Source of the DNA: LMUY01 sp965199105
GTDB lineage: Bacteria > Pseudomonadota > Alphaproteobacteria > Acetobacterales > Acetobacteraceae
Direction of reading: 5' to 3'
Length of the DNA: 64,000 bases
Assembly (NCBI GenBank): GCA_965199105.1
Contig: CBDAQO010000002.1
Location: forward strand, 2,480,001-2,544,000
The notes below the pieces were generated by a model. The model was not told where the DNA came from and made no database searches. It saw only the letters and a list, made by a program, of their open reading frames with translations. Below are positions 51,119 through 61,103 of the stretch, one piece after another; the stretch's first letter is position 1, and each line of letters begins with the position of its first letter. Both the position numbers and the translations under genes were made by a program.

Positions 51119-52156
51119 TCAGGTCGGCCGGTAGTCCAGCCGGGTCGCCAGCCAGCGCCGCAGTTCGAGCAACGGCGCCGTGTCCGCCAGCACGGCCGCC
51201 GTGCACGCGCTGGCGGTGGGCGCTGGAACGGCGCGCAACCCGGCGGCTGCGGCGGCACTCTGCACCGGTGGCGCCACGCTGGCCTGGGCGCAGGCGCGGC
51301 GCCACTGCGCCACCATCGCCGCGGGGGTGAGCTGGGGCAGCACCAGCGCCATGTTCAGCGCCGCCGCCGCCGCCGCCGCGCGCCAGCCCGCCAGCAACGG
51401 CGCGCTCACCGCCCGGTCGCCCAACAGCTCGAGGAAGCCCGGCACGTCGGGGAAGTCGGCCGAGCGCACCGGCGCGCCCGTGTCGTCCACCGCACCCAGG
51501 CTGAACAGCGGGCTTGCGCCAGACGCGGCCAGACCCGCCGCCAGCGCCGCCACCTGCCGCCCGCACAGGCACACCGCGTCCGCCTGCTGCTGCAGCACCG
51601 CCTGCACTGGGTTCTCCTGCGCCGCGACCGGCTGCCAGCGCGCGCCCAGCAGGTCCAGCGCCAACATCGCCGGCACGTCCTTGCCGCCAACCGCGCCCAC
51701 CGCCAGCCGCACCGGCGCACCAGCCGCCACCTGCTCGGCGCTCAATCGTGACACCACCAGGCAGGGCGACGTGGCCACCAGCGCCGGCACCCAGCGCGCG
51801 GCATCGAACTTGGCCCGCGGGTCGCCGCACAGCCAGGCCAGCGCGGCCGCCCCGGGCAGCATCGCCGCGGTGCTGCCATCCGGCACCGCCCAGGCCTCGA
51901 ACTGGTTGGCCGCGGTCACGCCGTCGAGCCCGCCCACCACGTCCTTGTGCAACGCAAGGTTGGGCGAGAGCGCCGGCCCCAGCACCGGGGCGAGCCAATC
52001 CGCCCACATGTCCAGCCCGCCGCCGCCGGGCCCGCCCACCACCAGGGTCGCCGCGTCGAACGGCTTGGGCGCCGCATGGCCAGCGTGGGGCCGGGCCAGC
52101 GCGGCCAACGCCGCAGTGGCGAGCAGCGACCGACGCCTGATTGCAGATGCGTTCAA
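51119..52156 (-). CDS. TctC/Bug-like periplasmic binding protein, divergent
   Basis: 345 aa from a TTG at 52156 with GGAAGGAG upstream. The N-terminus IRRRSLLATAALAALARPHAG has an RRxS-type, Tat-like signal. VVGGPGGGGLDMWADWLAPVLG matches the start of tripartite tricarboxylate transporter receptors (PFPPGGGTD-type), and VAVGAVGGKDVPA and the helical C-terminus agree. The tctA and tctB membrane genes are not nearby. The ligand is unknown. It ends 38 bases before the promoter of the acyltransferase gene. Confidence 0.65.
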   Translation of the reverse strand: MNASAIRRRSLLATAALAALARPHAGHAAPKPFDAATLVVGGPGGGGLDMWADWLAPVLGPALSPNLALHKDVVGGLDGVTAANQFEAWAVPDGSTAAMLPGAAALAWLCGDPRAKFDAARWVPALVATSPCLVVSRLSAEQVAAGAPVRLAVGAVGGKDVPAMLALDLLGARWQPVAAQENPVQAVLQQQADAVCLCGRQVAALAAGLAASGASPLFSLGAVDDTGAPVRSADFPDVPGFLELLGDRAVSAPLLAGWRAAAAAAALNMALVLPQLTPAAMVAQWRRACAQASVAPPVQSAAAAAGLRAVPAPTASACTAAVLADTAPLLELRRWLATRLDYRPT

Positions 52157-52231
52157 CTGGCACTCCTTCCGCCGGGCTGCTCTACCCGGGCCGCCGCGTC
52201 GGTCGCAACCAAACCTGGTTGCCACCGTCAA

Positions 52232-52747
52232 TCAAGCGTTATAGGCGACCAGCGACTCGAACGGCACCCCGAGCCGCTGCTGCCCGCCCAGGAAGCTCAG
52301 TTCGATCAGCGCCGCCGCGCCTGGCACCACCGCGCCCACGCCTTGCAGCAGGGCGATGCTGGCCGCCAGCGTGCCGCCGGTGGCCAGCAGGTCGTCCACC
52401 ACCACCACGCGCTGACCCGGCGTGATCGCGTCCGCCTGGAGTTCCAGACGGTCGGTGCCGTATTCCAGCGCGTAGTCGTGTCCCACCACCCGGCCCGGCA
52501 GCTTGCCCGGCTTGCGCAGCATCACGAAGCCGCAGCCGAGCTTCAGCGCCAGCGGGGCGGCGAGCAGGAAGCCGCGCGATTCGACCCCAGCCAGCAGGTC
52601 CGGCTGCCACCGGCGCACCACCTGCGCCATGCGGCCCATCGCCACCTGCCACGCATCGGCATGCCGCAGCAGGGTCGAGACGTCGTAGAACAGGATCCCC
52701 GGCTTCGGGAAATCCGGGATCGCAGCGATGTGGTCCTTGAGGTCCAT
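52232..52747 (-). CDS. apt: Adenine phosphoribosyltransferase
   Basis: 171 aa. It salvages adenine with PRPP. The PRTase signature VVVVDDLLATGGTL (Asp-Asp and PRPP loop) and the N-terminal MDLKDHIAAIPDFPKPGILFYDVS are textbook APT features. The length is normal. ATG 52747. It lies 75 bases upstream of the TctC-like gene. Confidence 0.96.
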   Translation of the reverse strand: MDLKDHIAAIPDFPKPGILFYDVSTLLRHADAWQVAMGRMAQVVRRWQPDLLAGVESRGFLLAAPLALKLGCGFVMLRKPGKLPGRVVGHDYALEYGTDRLELQADAITPGQRVVVVDDLLATGGTLAASIALLQGVGAVVPGAAALIELSFLGGQQRLGVPFESLVAYNA

Positions 52748-52811
52748 GACAGCCCTTGCGCGAGTGATCGGCCCCTATAGCCGCTGACGCCGGGTTGCGC
52801 TAACTGGCCCA

Positions 52812-53006
52812 ATGGCCGTTTCCCGCCCGCTCGCCGCCACCGTCATGGGGCTCGGCTTCGTCGTTGCGTATGTGGCGGTGGCCATCACCCTGCCGTCGCT
52901 GCTGCCGAAGCACTGGCTGTTCCAGGCCTGCTACTTTCTCGTCGCCGGCGTGGTGTGGGTGTTTCCGATACGCTGGCTGATGCTGTGGAGCGTTGGCAAA
53001 CGCTGA
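52812..53006 (+). CDS. DUF2842 small membrane protein
   Basis: 64 aa. Two predicted membrane helices (about 10-28 and 36-54) with the family-like PIRWLMLWSV end. DUF2842 proteins are small alphaproteobacterial membrane proteins of unknown function. It is divergent from apt and ends just before the ugp Pho box. Confidence 0.78.
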   Translation: MAVSRPLAATVMGLGFVVAYVAVAITLPSLLPKHWLFQACYFLVAGVVWVFPIRWLMLWSVGKR

Positions 53007-53009
53007 GCC

Positions 53010-53048
53010 CTTCACAGAACCGTCATAAAAGTCGCACAGAGTGGTAAC
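53010..53048 (+). promoter_or_regulatory. Pho-box-like array upstream of ugpB
   Basis: Half-sites at 11-bp spacing: CTTCAC at 53010, CGTCAT at 53021, TCGCAC at 53032 and GGTAAC at 53043. CCGTCATAAAAGTCGCAC (53020-53037) matches the 18-bp PhoB consensus CTGTCATAAAACTGTCAC at 14 positions. It ends 49 bases before the ugpB ATG. ugp genes are PhoB-controlled in E. coli, which supports it; binding is inferred. Confidence 0.65.
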
Positions 53049-53096
53049 GATTACGGCCTACCCCACGCCGGACCGCTTCAACACAGGATAAGTCCC

Positions 53097-54431
53097 ATGC
53101 ACCGTCGCACCCTGCTTGCCGGCGCCGCGGCCGCAAGCTTCGCGCCCCTGGCCGAGGCTGCGGCCCAGCCCGCCCGCACCGGCGTGGTGTTCTGGCACGC
53201 CATGACCGGCTCGCTGAACGACGAGGTGAACCGGCTCAGCGCCGCCTTCAACGCCAGCCAGGCCGACTACGAGCTGCAGCCGGTGTTCAAGGGCACCTAT
53301 GCCGAGACGCTGACCGCCGCCATCGCCGCCTACCGCGCCGGCCAAGCGCCCGACCTGGTGCAGGTGTTCGAGGTTGGCACCGGCACCATGCTGGCCGCCG
53401 GGGCCGCGGTGAAGCCGGCTTGGCAGTTGGTGCAGGAGACCGGCGTGGCCATCAAGCCGGACGACTACATCCCGGCCGTGCGCGGCTACTACAGCCTGCC
53501 CGACGGGCGCATGGCCTCCGTCCCGTTCAACTCCTCGACCGCCGTGATGTGGCTCAATAAGGACGCGTTCGAGAAGGCCGGGCTGGACCCTGCCAAGCCG
53601 CCCACCACCTACGACGAACTGGCCACCTCCGGGCAGACGCTGCAGAGCAAGTCGGGCGTGCCGATCGCCATCTCCACCGGCTGGTTCTCCTGGATCCACA
53701 TGGAGGAATACGCCGCCATCCACGACATCGCCTTCGCCAGCGACGGGGACGGCTTCGGTGGACTGGGTGCGGAGCTGCTGATCAACAAGCCCGACTTCGT
53801 CAAGCAACTGCAGCGCTTCCTGGACTGGCAGAAGGCCGGGTTCTTCAAATATGGCGGGCGCGACTCGGCGGCAGACGGCGTGTTCCTGTCCGGCCAGGCC
53901 GCCATCGGCTTCAACAGCTCCGGCGAACGCGGCGACCTGCTGAAGAGCGCCAAGTTCGGCTGGACCAACGCGTACTTGCCTTACGACCCGGCCATCATCA
54001 CCACGCCGATCAACTCCATCATTGGCGGTGCCAGCATCTGGACCATGACCGCGCCCAGCCGCCCGGCCGCGCAATACAAGGGGGCGGCGGAGTTCCTGGC
54101 GTTCCTCGCCAAGCCCGAGAACGCCGCGGCCTGGCACCAGCACACCGGCTACGTGCCGGTCACCGTCGCCGGCTACCAGCTTTCCAAGCAGCAGGGCTTC
54201 TACGCGAGCAATCCGGGCACCGAGCTGCCGATCGAGCAGCTCACCCGCGGCAGCGTGACGGACAACTCGCGCGGGCTGCGCCTGGGCCGGCTGCCGGAAA
54301 TCCGCAACATCATCTACGAGGAGGTGGAGAAGGCGCTGCAAGGCCAGCAGGGCGCCCAGGCCGCGCTCGACAGCGCCACCGAACGCGGCAACCGCGTGCT
54401 GCGCGAGTTCCAAAAGTCGGTGCGCACCTAG
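53097..54431 (+). CDS. ugpB: sn-Glycerol-3-phosphate ABC transporter substrate-binding protein UgpB
   Basis: 444 aa periplasmic protein with a signal peptide (MHRRTLLAGAAAASFAPLAE; an RRT twin-arginine-like start). The mature N-terminus VVFWHAMTG is the UgpB hallmark. YPxF-type solute-binding segments such as QVFEVGTGTML and VPFNSSTAVMW are also present. It delivers glycerol-3-phosphate or its diesters to UgpAEC. It is preceded by a Pho-box-like array, linking it to phosphate starvation. Confidence 0.94.
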   Translation: MHRRTLLAGAAAASFAPLAEAAAQPARTGVVFWHAMTGSLNDEVNRLSAAFNASQADYELQPVFKGTYAETLTAAIAAYRAGQAPDLVQVFEVGTGTMLAAGAAVKPAWQLVQETGVAIKPDDYIPAVRGYYSLPDGRMASVPFNSSTAVMWLNKDAFEKAGLDPAKPPTTYDELATSGQTLQSKSGVPIAISTGWFSWIHMEEYAAIHDIAFASDGDGFGGLGAELLINKPDFVKQLQRFLDWQKAGFFKYGGRDSAADGVFLSGQAAIGFNSSGERGDLLKSAKFGWTNAYLPYDPAIITTPINSIIGGASIWTMTAPSRPAAQYKGAAEFLAFLAKPENAAAWHQHTGYVPVTVAGYQLSKQQGFYASNPGTELPIEQLTRGSVTDNSRGLRLGRLPEIRNIIYEEVEKALQGQQGAQAALDSATERGNRVLREFQKSVRT

Positions 54432-54437
54432 AGTTCG

Positions 54438-55307
54438 ATGCGCCGCACCATCTTTCCCGGCTGGGTGCTCCCGGTCGGGCTGGTCCTCCCGCAGCTTTTG
54501 CTCACCATCGTGTTCTTCTTCCTGCCCGCCGGGGAGGCGATCTGGGGCAGCCTGACCCGCACCGACCCGTTCGGCCTCGCCTCGGTGTTCGTCGGCGCGG
54601 AGAACTTCACCGACCTGTTCACCGACCCGCTCTACGTCCAGAGCATCTGGCGCACGATCGGCTTCATCCTCGCCGTCTGCGTGCTCTCGATGGGGACCGC
54701 GCTGCTGCTCGCCGTGGCGGCGGACGGCGTTGTGCGCGGGCGCGGCTTCTACCGCACCATGCTGATCTGGCCATACGCGGTCGCCCCGGCCATTGCCGCC
54801 GTGATCTGGCTGTTCCTGCTGCACCCGCAGATCGGCCTAATCGGGCGCTGGGCCAACCGCCACTTAGGCTGGGACTACGCCTTGAACGGAACCCAGGCCG
54901 CCACGCTCGTCATCCTGGCCGCGGCCTGGAAGCAAGTCAGCTACAACTTCATCTTCTTCGTCGCCGGGCTGCAATCCGTGCCCCGCACCGTGACCGAGGC
55001 TGCCCGCATGGACGGCGCCCGCGGCCTGCACCGCTTCCGCACCATCACCCTGCCGCTGCTGATGCCCACAGTGTTCTTCCTGGTGGTAGTGAACGTGGTC
55101 TACGCCGCGTTCGACACCTTCGGCACCATCTGGGCGCTGACCCAGGGCGGGCCCGGCAAGGCCACCGAGACCCTGCTCGTCAAGGTCTACCGGGACGGAG
55201 TGATCAACCTCGACTTAGGCTCGTCCTCTGCCCAATCCGTCGTGCTCATGGCCGGCGTGATCGTGCTCACCGCGGTGCAGTTCCGCTTGCTCGGGCAGCG
55301 CAAGTGA
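54438..55307 (+). CDS. ugpA: Glycerol-3-phosphate ABC transporter permease UgpA
   Basis: 289 aa. Six membrane helices and the EAA loop VTEAARMDGARGLHRFRTITLPLL, which contacts UgpC. It starts 6 bases after ugpB and overlaps ugpE by 4 bases (GTGA). The order ugpB-ugpA-ugpE-ugpC matches the classic operon; ugpQ is missing. Confidence 0.94.
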   Translation: MRRTIFPGWVLPVGLVLPQLLLTIVFFFLPAGEAIWGSLTRTDPFGLASVFVGAENFTDLFTDPLYVQSIWRTIGFILAVCVLSMGTALLLAVAADGVVRGRGFYRTMLIWPYAVAPAIAAVIWLFLLHPQIGLIGRWANRHLGWDYALNGTQAATLVILAAAWKQVSYNFIFFVAGLQSVPRTVTEAARMDGARGLHRFRTITLPLLMPTVFFLVVVNVVYAAFDTFGTIWALTQGGPGKATETLLVKVYRDGVINLDLGSSSAQSVVLMAGVIVLTAVQFRLLGQRK

Positions 55308-56124
55308 GAAACTGGCCGAGCCACGCGCTGCTGATCCTCGGCGTGCTGCTGTTCGCCCTGCCGCTTTGGATGATCCTTGCCGGCTCCACGCAGGACTCGG
55401 GCGCCATCACCCGCGGCGACCTCTCCCTCATCCCCAACCTGCACGGCTTTGGCGTCTATGCCGACGTGCTGGCGGGCGGCGGAGCAGGGGGGCGGCCGGT
55501 CTGGCGGATGCTGCTCGTCTCGTTCGCCATGGCACTGGCCATCGCGCTGGGCAAGATCACCATCTCGGTGCTCTCCGCCTACGCCGTCACCTTCTTCAAG
55601 TGGCCGTTCCGCATGGTGGCGTTCTGGGCCATCTTCATCACCCTCATGCTGCCGGTCGAGGTGCGCATCATCCCCACCTACGCCGTGATGGCCGGGTTCG
55701 GCATGATCAACACCTTCGGCGGGCTCACCGTGCCGCTGATCGCCTCGGCCACCGCGACCCTGCTGTTCCGCCAGGTGTTCCTCGCGGTGCCAGACGAGCT
55801 GATGGAAGCGGCCCGCATCGACGGCGCCGGGCCGTGGCGCTTCCTGAGGGACATCCTCATTCCGGTTTCCGCCGGCAACATCGCGGCCCTCTTCGTGATC
55901 CTGTTCGTGTATGGCTGGAACCAGTATCTCTGGCCGTTGCTGGTCGCCACCGACCCCAAGCTCGACACGATCGTGATCGGCATCGTGAAGATGATCGGCA
56001 CCGAAGCCCAAGTGGAATGGAACCGCGTCATGGCCACCGCGGTGCTGGCGCTGCTGCCGCCGGTCGTGGTCGTGCTGCTGATGCAACGCTGGTTCGTCGC
56101 CGGCCTCACCGAAGGCGAGAAGTA

Positions 56125-56125
<1 letters not shown>
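55304..56125 (+). CDS. ugpE: Glycerol-3-phosphate ABC transporter permease UgpE
   Basis: 273 aa. Six membrane segments and the EAA loop ELMEAARIDGAGPWRFLRDILIP. GTG start overlaps the ugpA stop. Its TAA stop shares one base with the ugpC ATG (TAATG). Confidence 0.94.
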
Positions 56126-57174
<1,049 letters not shown>

Positions 57175-57219
57175 TACGAGTGCGCATAAGCACTGGGCAA
57201 ATCCCCACTTCGCAAGGAG

Positions 57220-57250
57220 CCCTCTCCCTCTTGGAGAGGGTTGGGTGAGG
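57220..57250. repeat. Dispersed hairpin repeat after ugpC
   Basis: CCCTCTCC (57220-57227) and GGAGAGGG (57233-57240) form an 8-bp stem with a 5-base loop, followed by TTGGGTGAGGGGACC. Same unit as at 19661 and 35006, 46 bases after the ugpC stop. Confidence 0.78.
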
Positions 57251-57335
57251 GGACCAGGCGGCGTGATCGAACGGTTCGACCGCCCTTCGCACCAGCATTG
57301 GCAGCCCTCCCGAATTATGTTGCTATCGCACCAAC

Positions 57336-57590
57336 ATGCCCCACCCCGCCCCCTGGCTCGCGCTGCTGCTCCTGAGCGCCTGCGCCACCACCCCACCCGC
57401 CCCGACGTCGCCCCCGGTGGCCGAGAAGTTCGATCCGGCTCCCATGCCGTTCGTGAAATACCAGCACCAGGCCTCGCCCTCGCTCGAATACGTCATCCCG
57501 CCGAAGATGCCGCTCGGCACGGGCGCCGTGCCGGTGAGCAGCAGCCCGGTGCGTGGCTCCATCGTGACGGGGTTCACCGAGGGATTCTGA
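57336..57590 (+). CDS. Small putative lipoprotein
   Basis: 84 aa. Signal peptide ending in LLLLSACA (lipobox LSAC), then a Pro/Thr-rich stretch and a short C-terminal domain with VIPPKMPLGTGAVPVSS. The following GNAT gene starts 2 bases after its stop. The function is unknown. Confidence 0.7.
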   Translation: MPHPAPWLALLLLSACATTPPAPTSPPVAEKFDPAPMPFVKYQHQASPSLEYVIPPKMPLGTGAVPVSSSPVRGSIVTGFTEGF

Positions 57591-57592
57591 TC

Positions 57593-58057
57593 GTGGAACC
57601 AGCCGCCTTGGCCAAGATCGAGGTCCGGGTGTTGCTCGAACTGCCCACCGCCCTGGCCGACATGCGGGCGGAGGCGGTGCGCGAGGGCTTTCACTTCCTG
57701 GACCGTCTCGCCACTGAATGGCAAAGCGGGGCAAACAGGTTCGACAGACCCGGCGAGGTGCTGCTTGGCGCCTATCGAAACGGCATCCTCCTCGGGCTTG
57801 GCGGCCTCAACCGTGACCCCTACATCGGTCAAGCGAGTACGGGACGGCTGCGGCACCTCTACGTCCTGCACGCAGCCCGGCACCATGGCGTTGCGTCCGT
57901 TCTGCTGCAGCAACTTCTCGAACGTGCCCAAGGCGTGTTCGACGTCGTTCGTTTGCGGACCGCAACGCAGGCAGCAGCCCAGTTCTACCAGGCCCGCGAG
58001 TTCGTCCGCGTCCACGACAAGACCGCATCTCACGTCATCGCGCTGCCACAGTTGTAG
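57593..58057 (+). CDS. GNAT-like N-acetyltransferase
   Basis: 154 aa from the GTG at 57593. It contains GEVLLGAYRNGILLGLGGLNR, RLRHLYVLHAARHHGVASVLL (motif A strand and the acetyl-CoA loop, here with R-H-H-G-V in place of the usual R-x-x-G-x-G) and a C-terminal A-A-A-Q-F-Y-Q-A-R-E-F motif. The weak acetyl-CoA loop makes the assignment moderate. Confidence 0.75.
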   Translation: MEPAALAKIEVRVLLELPTALADMRAEAVREGFHFLDRLATEWQSGANRFDRPGEVLLGAYRNGILLGLGGLNRDPYIGQASTGRLRHLYVLHAARHHGVASVLLQQLLERAQGVFDVVRLRTATQAAAQFYQAREFVRVHDKTASHVIALPQL

Positions 58058-58134
58058 CCGCCGCTCGCTTGCCCGCCGCCCCACGGCATGGTCTGCTGCC
58101 CGCAAGCCTGACACCAGATGGGCGGAGAACCACC

Positions 58135-59232
58135 ATGCGCCGTTGGACCACCTGCCTCACCACCGCGGTGGCACTTGCCCTCGTCGCGCCGGCCGTCGCG
58201 CAAACACCCTCATTCGCCGCGCTGGAGGCCTCGCAAAATGGGGCCAACACGAAACCGGGCCCCCGCAGCGTGCCGGAGCGCGAACTGCCCGTGCCGCAGG
58301 ATGTCAGCCCGGCCGCGCAAGCCCTCGTCGCCGCGCCCTATCGCGTGCCCGCCTGGGACGCTAACCCGGCGAACGCGGACGAGTGGCGCGCCCTCGTCAA
58401 ACGCCTGGCGGACGCCTCGCTGCCGGGTGTCCGGCGGGCGCGCGAGCTGTTGGGCGTGACCATGCAGCCCACCACCCTCGGCGGCGTGCCGGGCTTCATC
58501 CTGACGCCGCGCACCATTCCCAAGGCCCACCGCGACCAAGTCATCTACAACATCCATGGCGGCGGCTACGTCTACGGGCCCGGCGAGTCGGGCACCATGG
58601 AAGCGGTGCTGCTCGCCGGGTTAGGCGGCTACAAGGTGTTGGCCGTCGACTACCGCATGCCGCCCGACGCGCCCTACCCGGCGGCGATGGACGACGCCAT
58701 GGCAGGCTACAAGGCCGTGCTCGCCAGCACCGACGCCCGCCACGTCGCCGTGGTCGGCACGTCCACCGGCGGCGGCATGACGCTCGCGCTGATGCTGCGC
58801 GCCAAGGCGGAGGGCGTGGCGCTGCCAGCGGCCATGGCGCCGGGCACGCCCTGGTCCGACCTCACCGAGACTGGTGACAGCTACAAGACCAACGAGTGGG
58901 TCGACAACGTCCTCGTCAGCTACAGCGGCTATCTCGGCCACGCCGCCGCGCTCTACGCCAACGGCCACGACCTGCGCGACCCCCAGCTCTCGCCCATCTA
59001 TGGCGACTTCCAGGGCCTGCCGCCCGCCATCCTCACCACGGGCACGCGGGACCTGTTCCTCAGCAACACCGTGCGTACCCACCGCAAGCTGCGCGAGGCG
59101 GGCGTGGAGGCCGAGTTGCAGGTGTTCGAGGGCTTCTCCCACGCGCAGTACCTGTTCGACCCCGCCGCCCCCGAGACCAAGGAGATGTTCGCCGAGGTCA
59201 CCGCGTTCCTCGACCGCCACCTCGCCGAGTAG
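58135..59232 (+). CDS. Secreted alpha/beta hydrolase, HSL/esterase family
   Basis: 365 aa with a signal peptide (about residues 1-24, LALVAPAVAQ). The oxyanion motif HGGGYVYGPGES, nucleophile elbow GTSTGGGM (Ser of GxSxG), an acid in TTGTRDLF and His in GFSHAQYLFD form a complete triad. This is the hormone-sensitive-lipase (type IV) family, acting on short acyl esters. ATG 58135 has GGAGAACCACC upstream. Confidence 0.9.
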   Translation: MRRWTTCLTTAVALALVAPAVAQTPSFAALEASQNGANTKPGPRSVPERELPVPQDVSPAAQALVAAPYRVPAWDANPANADEWRALVKRLADASLPGVRRARELLGVTMQPTTLGGVPGFILTPRTIPKAHRDQVIYNIHGGGYVYGPGESGTMEAVLLAGLGGYKVLAVDYRMPPDAPYPAAMDDAMAGYKAVLASTDARHVAVVGTSTGGGMTLALMLRAKAEGVALPAAMAPGTPWSDLTETGDSYKTNEWVDNVLVSYSGYLGHAAALYANGHDLRDPQLSPIYGDFQGLPPAILTTGTRDLFLSNTVRTHRKLREAGVEAELQVFEGFSHAQYLFDPAAPETKEMFAEVTAFLDRHLAE

Positions 59233-59249
59233 CCCAACCCGCCGCATCA

Positions 59250-59275
59250 AGCCCTCTCCCGCTTAGAAGCGATGG
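59250..59275. repeat. Degenerate half of the hairpin repeat
   Basis: GCCCTCTCCCGCTTAGAAGCG has the left arm of the repeat but not the complementary right arm. It lies 18 bases after the esterase stop. Confidence 0.3.
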
Positions 59276-59358
59276 TGCCGCACGCGCCCGACGGGCACCT
59301 CGCCAACCCACCCCATCCCGTGGCATGACGCCGCCATGCCGCACCGCCGCAATCCAGC

Positions 59359-60246
59359 ATGATCCGCCGCGTCGCCGTGGTGATGAACGGACGCGCCGGC
59401 GCCCTGCTCGACGGTGACCAGGCCGACACCATCCGCGAGGCCTTCGCCACCGCCGGCCTAGACCCGACCTTCATCCCGCAGGACGCCGGCTCGCTGCCCG
59501 ACCGCATGCGCCAGGCTGCCGAATCAGGCGCGGACGCCGTCGTCGTCGCCGGCGGGGACGGCACCGTCGCCTGCGCCGCACTCGCCATGGCCGACCGGGA
59601 ACTGCCGCTGGCCATCCTGCCTTTCGGCACTATGAACCTGCTCGCCAAGGATCTCGGCCTGCCCATCGGGGACCCGGCGGCCGCCATCGCCGCCATCGCG
59701 CACGGCCGGGTCCGCCGTATCGACGTCGCCGAGGTCAACGGCCACGTGTTCCTGTGCGCCTCCATGCTCGGCCTGCCCGCCCGCCTCGGCCGCACCCGCG
59801 AGCAAACCCGCGGCCGCCCCCTGCAAGCCATCGGCCGCATGGCACAGGCCCTCTGGCGGCAACTGCTGCGCGCCCGGCCGCTCCACGTCACCCTGGTGGC
59901 CGACGCCACGCCGCTCCCCCTCCGCGCCGCCTCGCTCACCATCACCGTGAACCCAGTCGACCCGGCGAGCGGCCGCACCTTCGGCCGCACCCAGCTCGAC
60001 GGCGGCCATCTCGGCATCTACGTGGTGCACCAGTTCGGGCCGCGCACCCTGCTCGGCTTGGCGGCCCGCCTGCTGCTCGGCCACCGCAACGACGCTCTGC
60101 GCGAACGCCTGGCAGCCACGGTGGACATCGCCACGAGCCAACCCACGCTCCAGGTGATGAACGACGGCGAGCTGCTTCGCCTCAGCCCACCACTGCACTA
60201 CCGCCTGCGCCCCGCCGCCCTCCGCGTGCTGGTTCCGCCAGCGTGA
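59359..60246 (+). CDS. Diacylglycerol/sphingosine-kinase-like lipid kinase (YegS/DagK family)
   Basis: 295 aa. The catalytic-domain signature GGDGTVACAALAM and LPFGTMNLLAKDLG are the DAGK ATP/substrate motifs. The beta-rich C-terminal domain includes MNDGELLRLSPPLHYRLRP. It would phosphorylate a lipid such as diacylglycerol. It overlaps the phosphoesterase gene (GTGA). Confidence 0.9.
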   Translation: MIRRVAVVMNGRAGALLDGDQADTIREAFATAGLDPTFIPQDAGSLPDRMRQAAESGADAVVVAGGDGTVACAALAMADRELPLAILPFGTMNLLAKDLGLPIGDPAAAIAAIAHGRVRRIDVAEVNGHVFLCASMLGLPARLGRTREQTRGRPLQAIGRMAQALWRQLLRARPLHVTLVADATPLPLRAASLTITVNPVDPASGRTFGRTQLDGGHLGIYVVHQFGPRTLLGLAARLLLGHRNDALRERLAATVDIATSQPTLQVMNDGELLRLSPPLHYRLRPAALRVLVPPA

Positions 60247-61019
60247 CTTCCACCCGCATCGCCCACATCACCGACCTGCATTTCGGCGCCGAAGACCCGG
60301 CCGTGGTCGCCGCCCTGGTCGACGAGCTGAACGCGGACCCGCCCGACCTGGTGGCGATCAGCGGTGACCTCACCCAAGGTGCGCGCATCGGCGAATTCCG
60401 CGCCGCCCGCGCCTTTATCGACCGCCTGCGCGCGCCCAGCCTCGCCGTGCCTGGCAACCACGACATCTCGCCCTACAACCTGCTCGAGCGCTTCACCGAC
60501 CCCTACGCCCGCTGGCGCCGCATCATCTCGCCCATCGTGGCACCCACCTGGCGCAACGCCAGCGTCGCTGTGGTCGGCCTGAACTCCGCGCGCCGCCTGG
60601 GGCTGCACTGGGATTGGTCGCGCGGCCGGGTCACGCATCGCCGCCTGGCCCGGCTGCTCGCCCAGTTGGAGGCGCTGCCGGCCGAGCTGGTGAAGATCGT
60701 GGTGATGCACCACCCTCTCCTGCCACCCACCACCGCCCCCGACACCCCGGTCGCAGGCGGTGCTGTCGCCGCCCTGCGCGCTCTGGCGGCCCACCGCGTG
60801 CGCCTGGTGCTCGCCGGCCACCTCCACCGCGGCTTCACCCGCCTGGCGATGCCCAACGGCGAACCCCCGCTCATCCTGCAAGGCGCCACCGCCACCTCCG
60901 TGCGCCTGCGCGGTGAACCCAACGCCTACAACGCCATCACCATCGCACCCGATGGCGAGCCCACCGTGCAGGTCCGCTCCTGGAATGGCACCGCGTGGGA
61001 GACTCGCCTGCAGGCGTAG
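60243..61019 (+). CDS. Metallophosphoesterase
   Basis: 258 aa. Calcineurin-like phosphoesterase with all metal motifs: HITDLHFG (DxH), ISGDLTQGA (GDxx), VPGNHDIS (GNHD), VVMHHPLLPP and LAGHLHRG (GHxH). The substrate is unknown; cyclic-nucleotide or lipid phosphoesters are possible. GTG at 60243 overlaps the lipid-kinase stop, so the pair is coupled. Confidence 0.92.
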   Translation: MTSTRIAHITDLHFGAEDPAVVAALVDELNADPPDLVAISGDLTQGARIGEFRAARAFIDRLRAPSLAVPGNHDISPYNLLERFTDPYARWRRIISPIVAPTWRNASVAVVGLNSARRLGLHWDWSRGRVTHRRLARLLAQLEALPAELVKIVVMHHPLLPPTTAPDTPVAGGAVAALRALAAHRVRLVLAGHLHRGFTRLAMPNGEPPLILQGATATSVRLRGEPNAYNAITIAPDGEPTVQVRSWNGTAWETRLQA

Positions 61020-61049
61020 CACCGCGGCATTGCCGGCCCGCCACTCTAT

Positions 61050-61061
61050 ATACTATAGTAT
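61050..61061. promoter_or_regulatory. AT-rich 12-bp palindrome upstream of glycan-cluster gene
   Basis: ATACTATAGTAT is a perfect palindrome inside a conspicuous AT patch (TCTATATACTATAGTAT), 43-54 bases before the methyltransferase ATG. TATACT at 61048-61053 would do as a -10 box, but no clear -35 is seen. Operator or promoter role is inferred. Confidence 0.4.
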
Positions 61062-61103
61062 GCTGGCGCCGGGCGCTTCCGGGCGAGGGGAGCGGGCTTT
61101 GTC

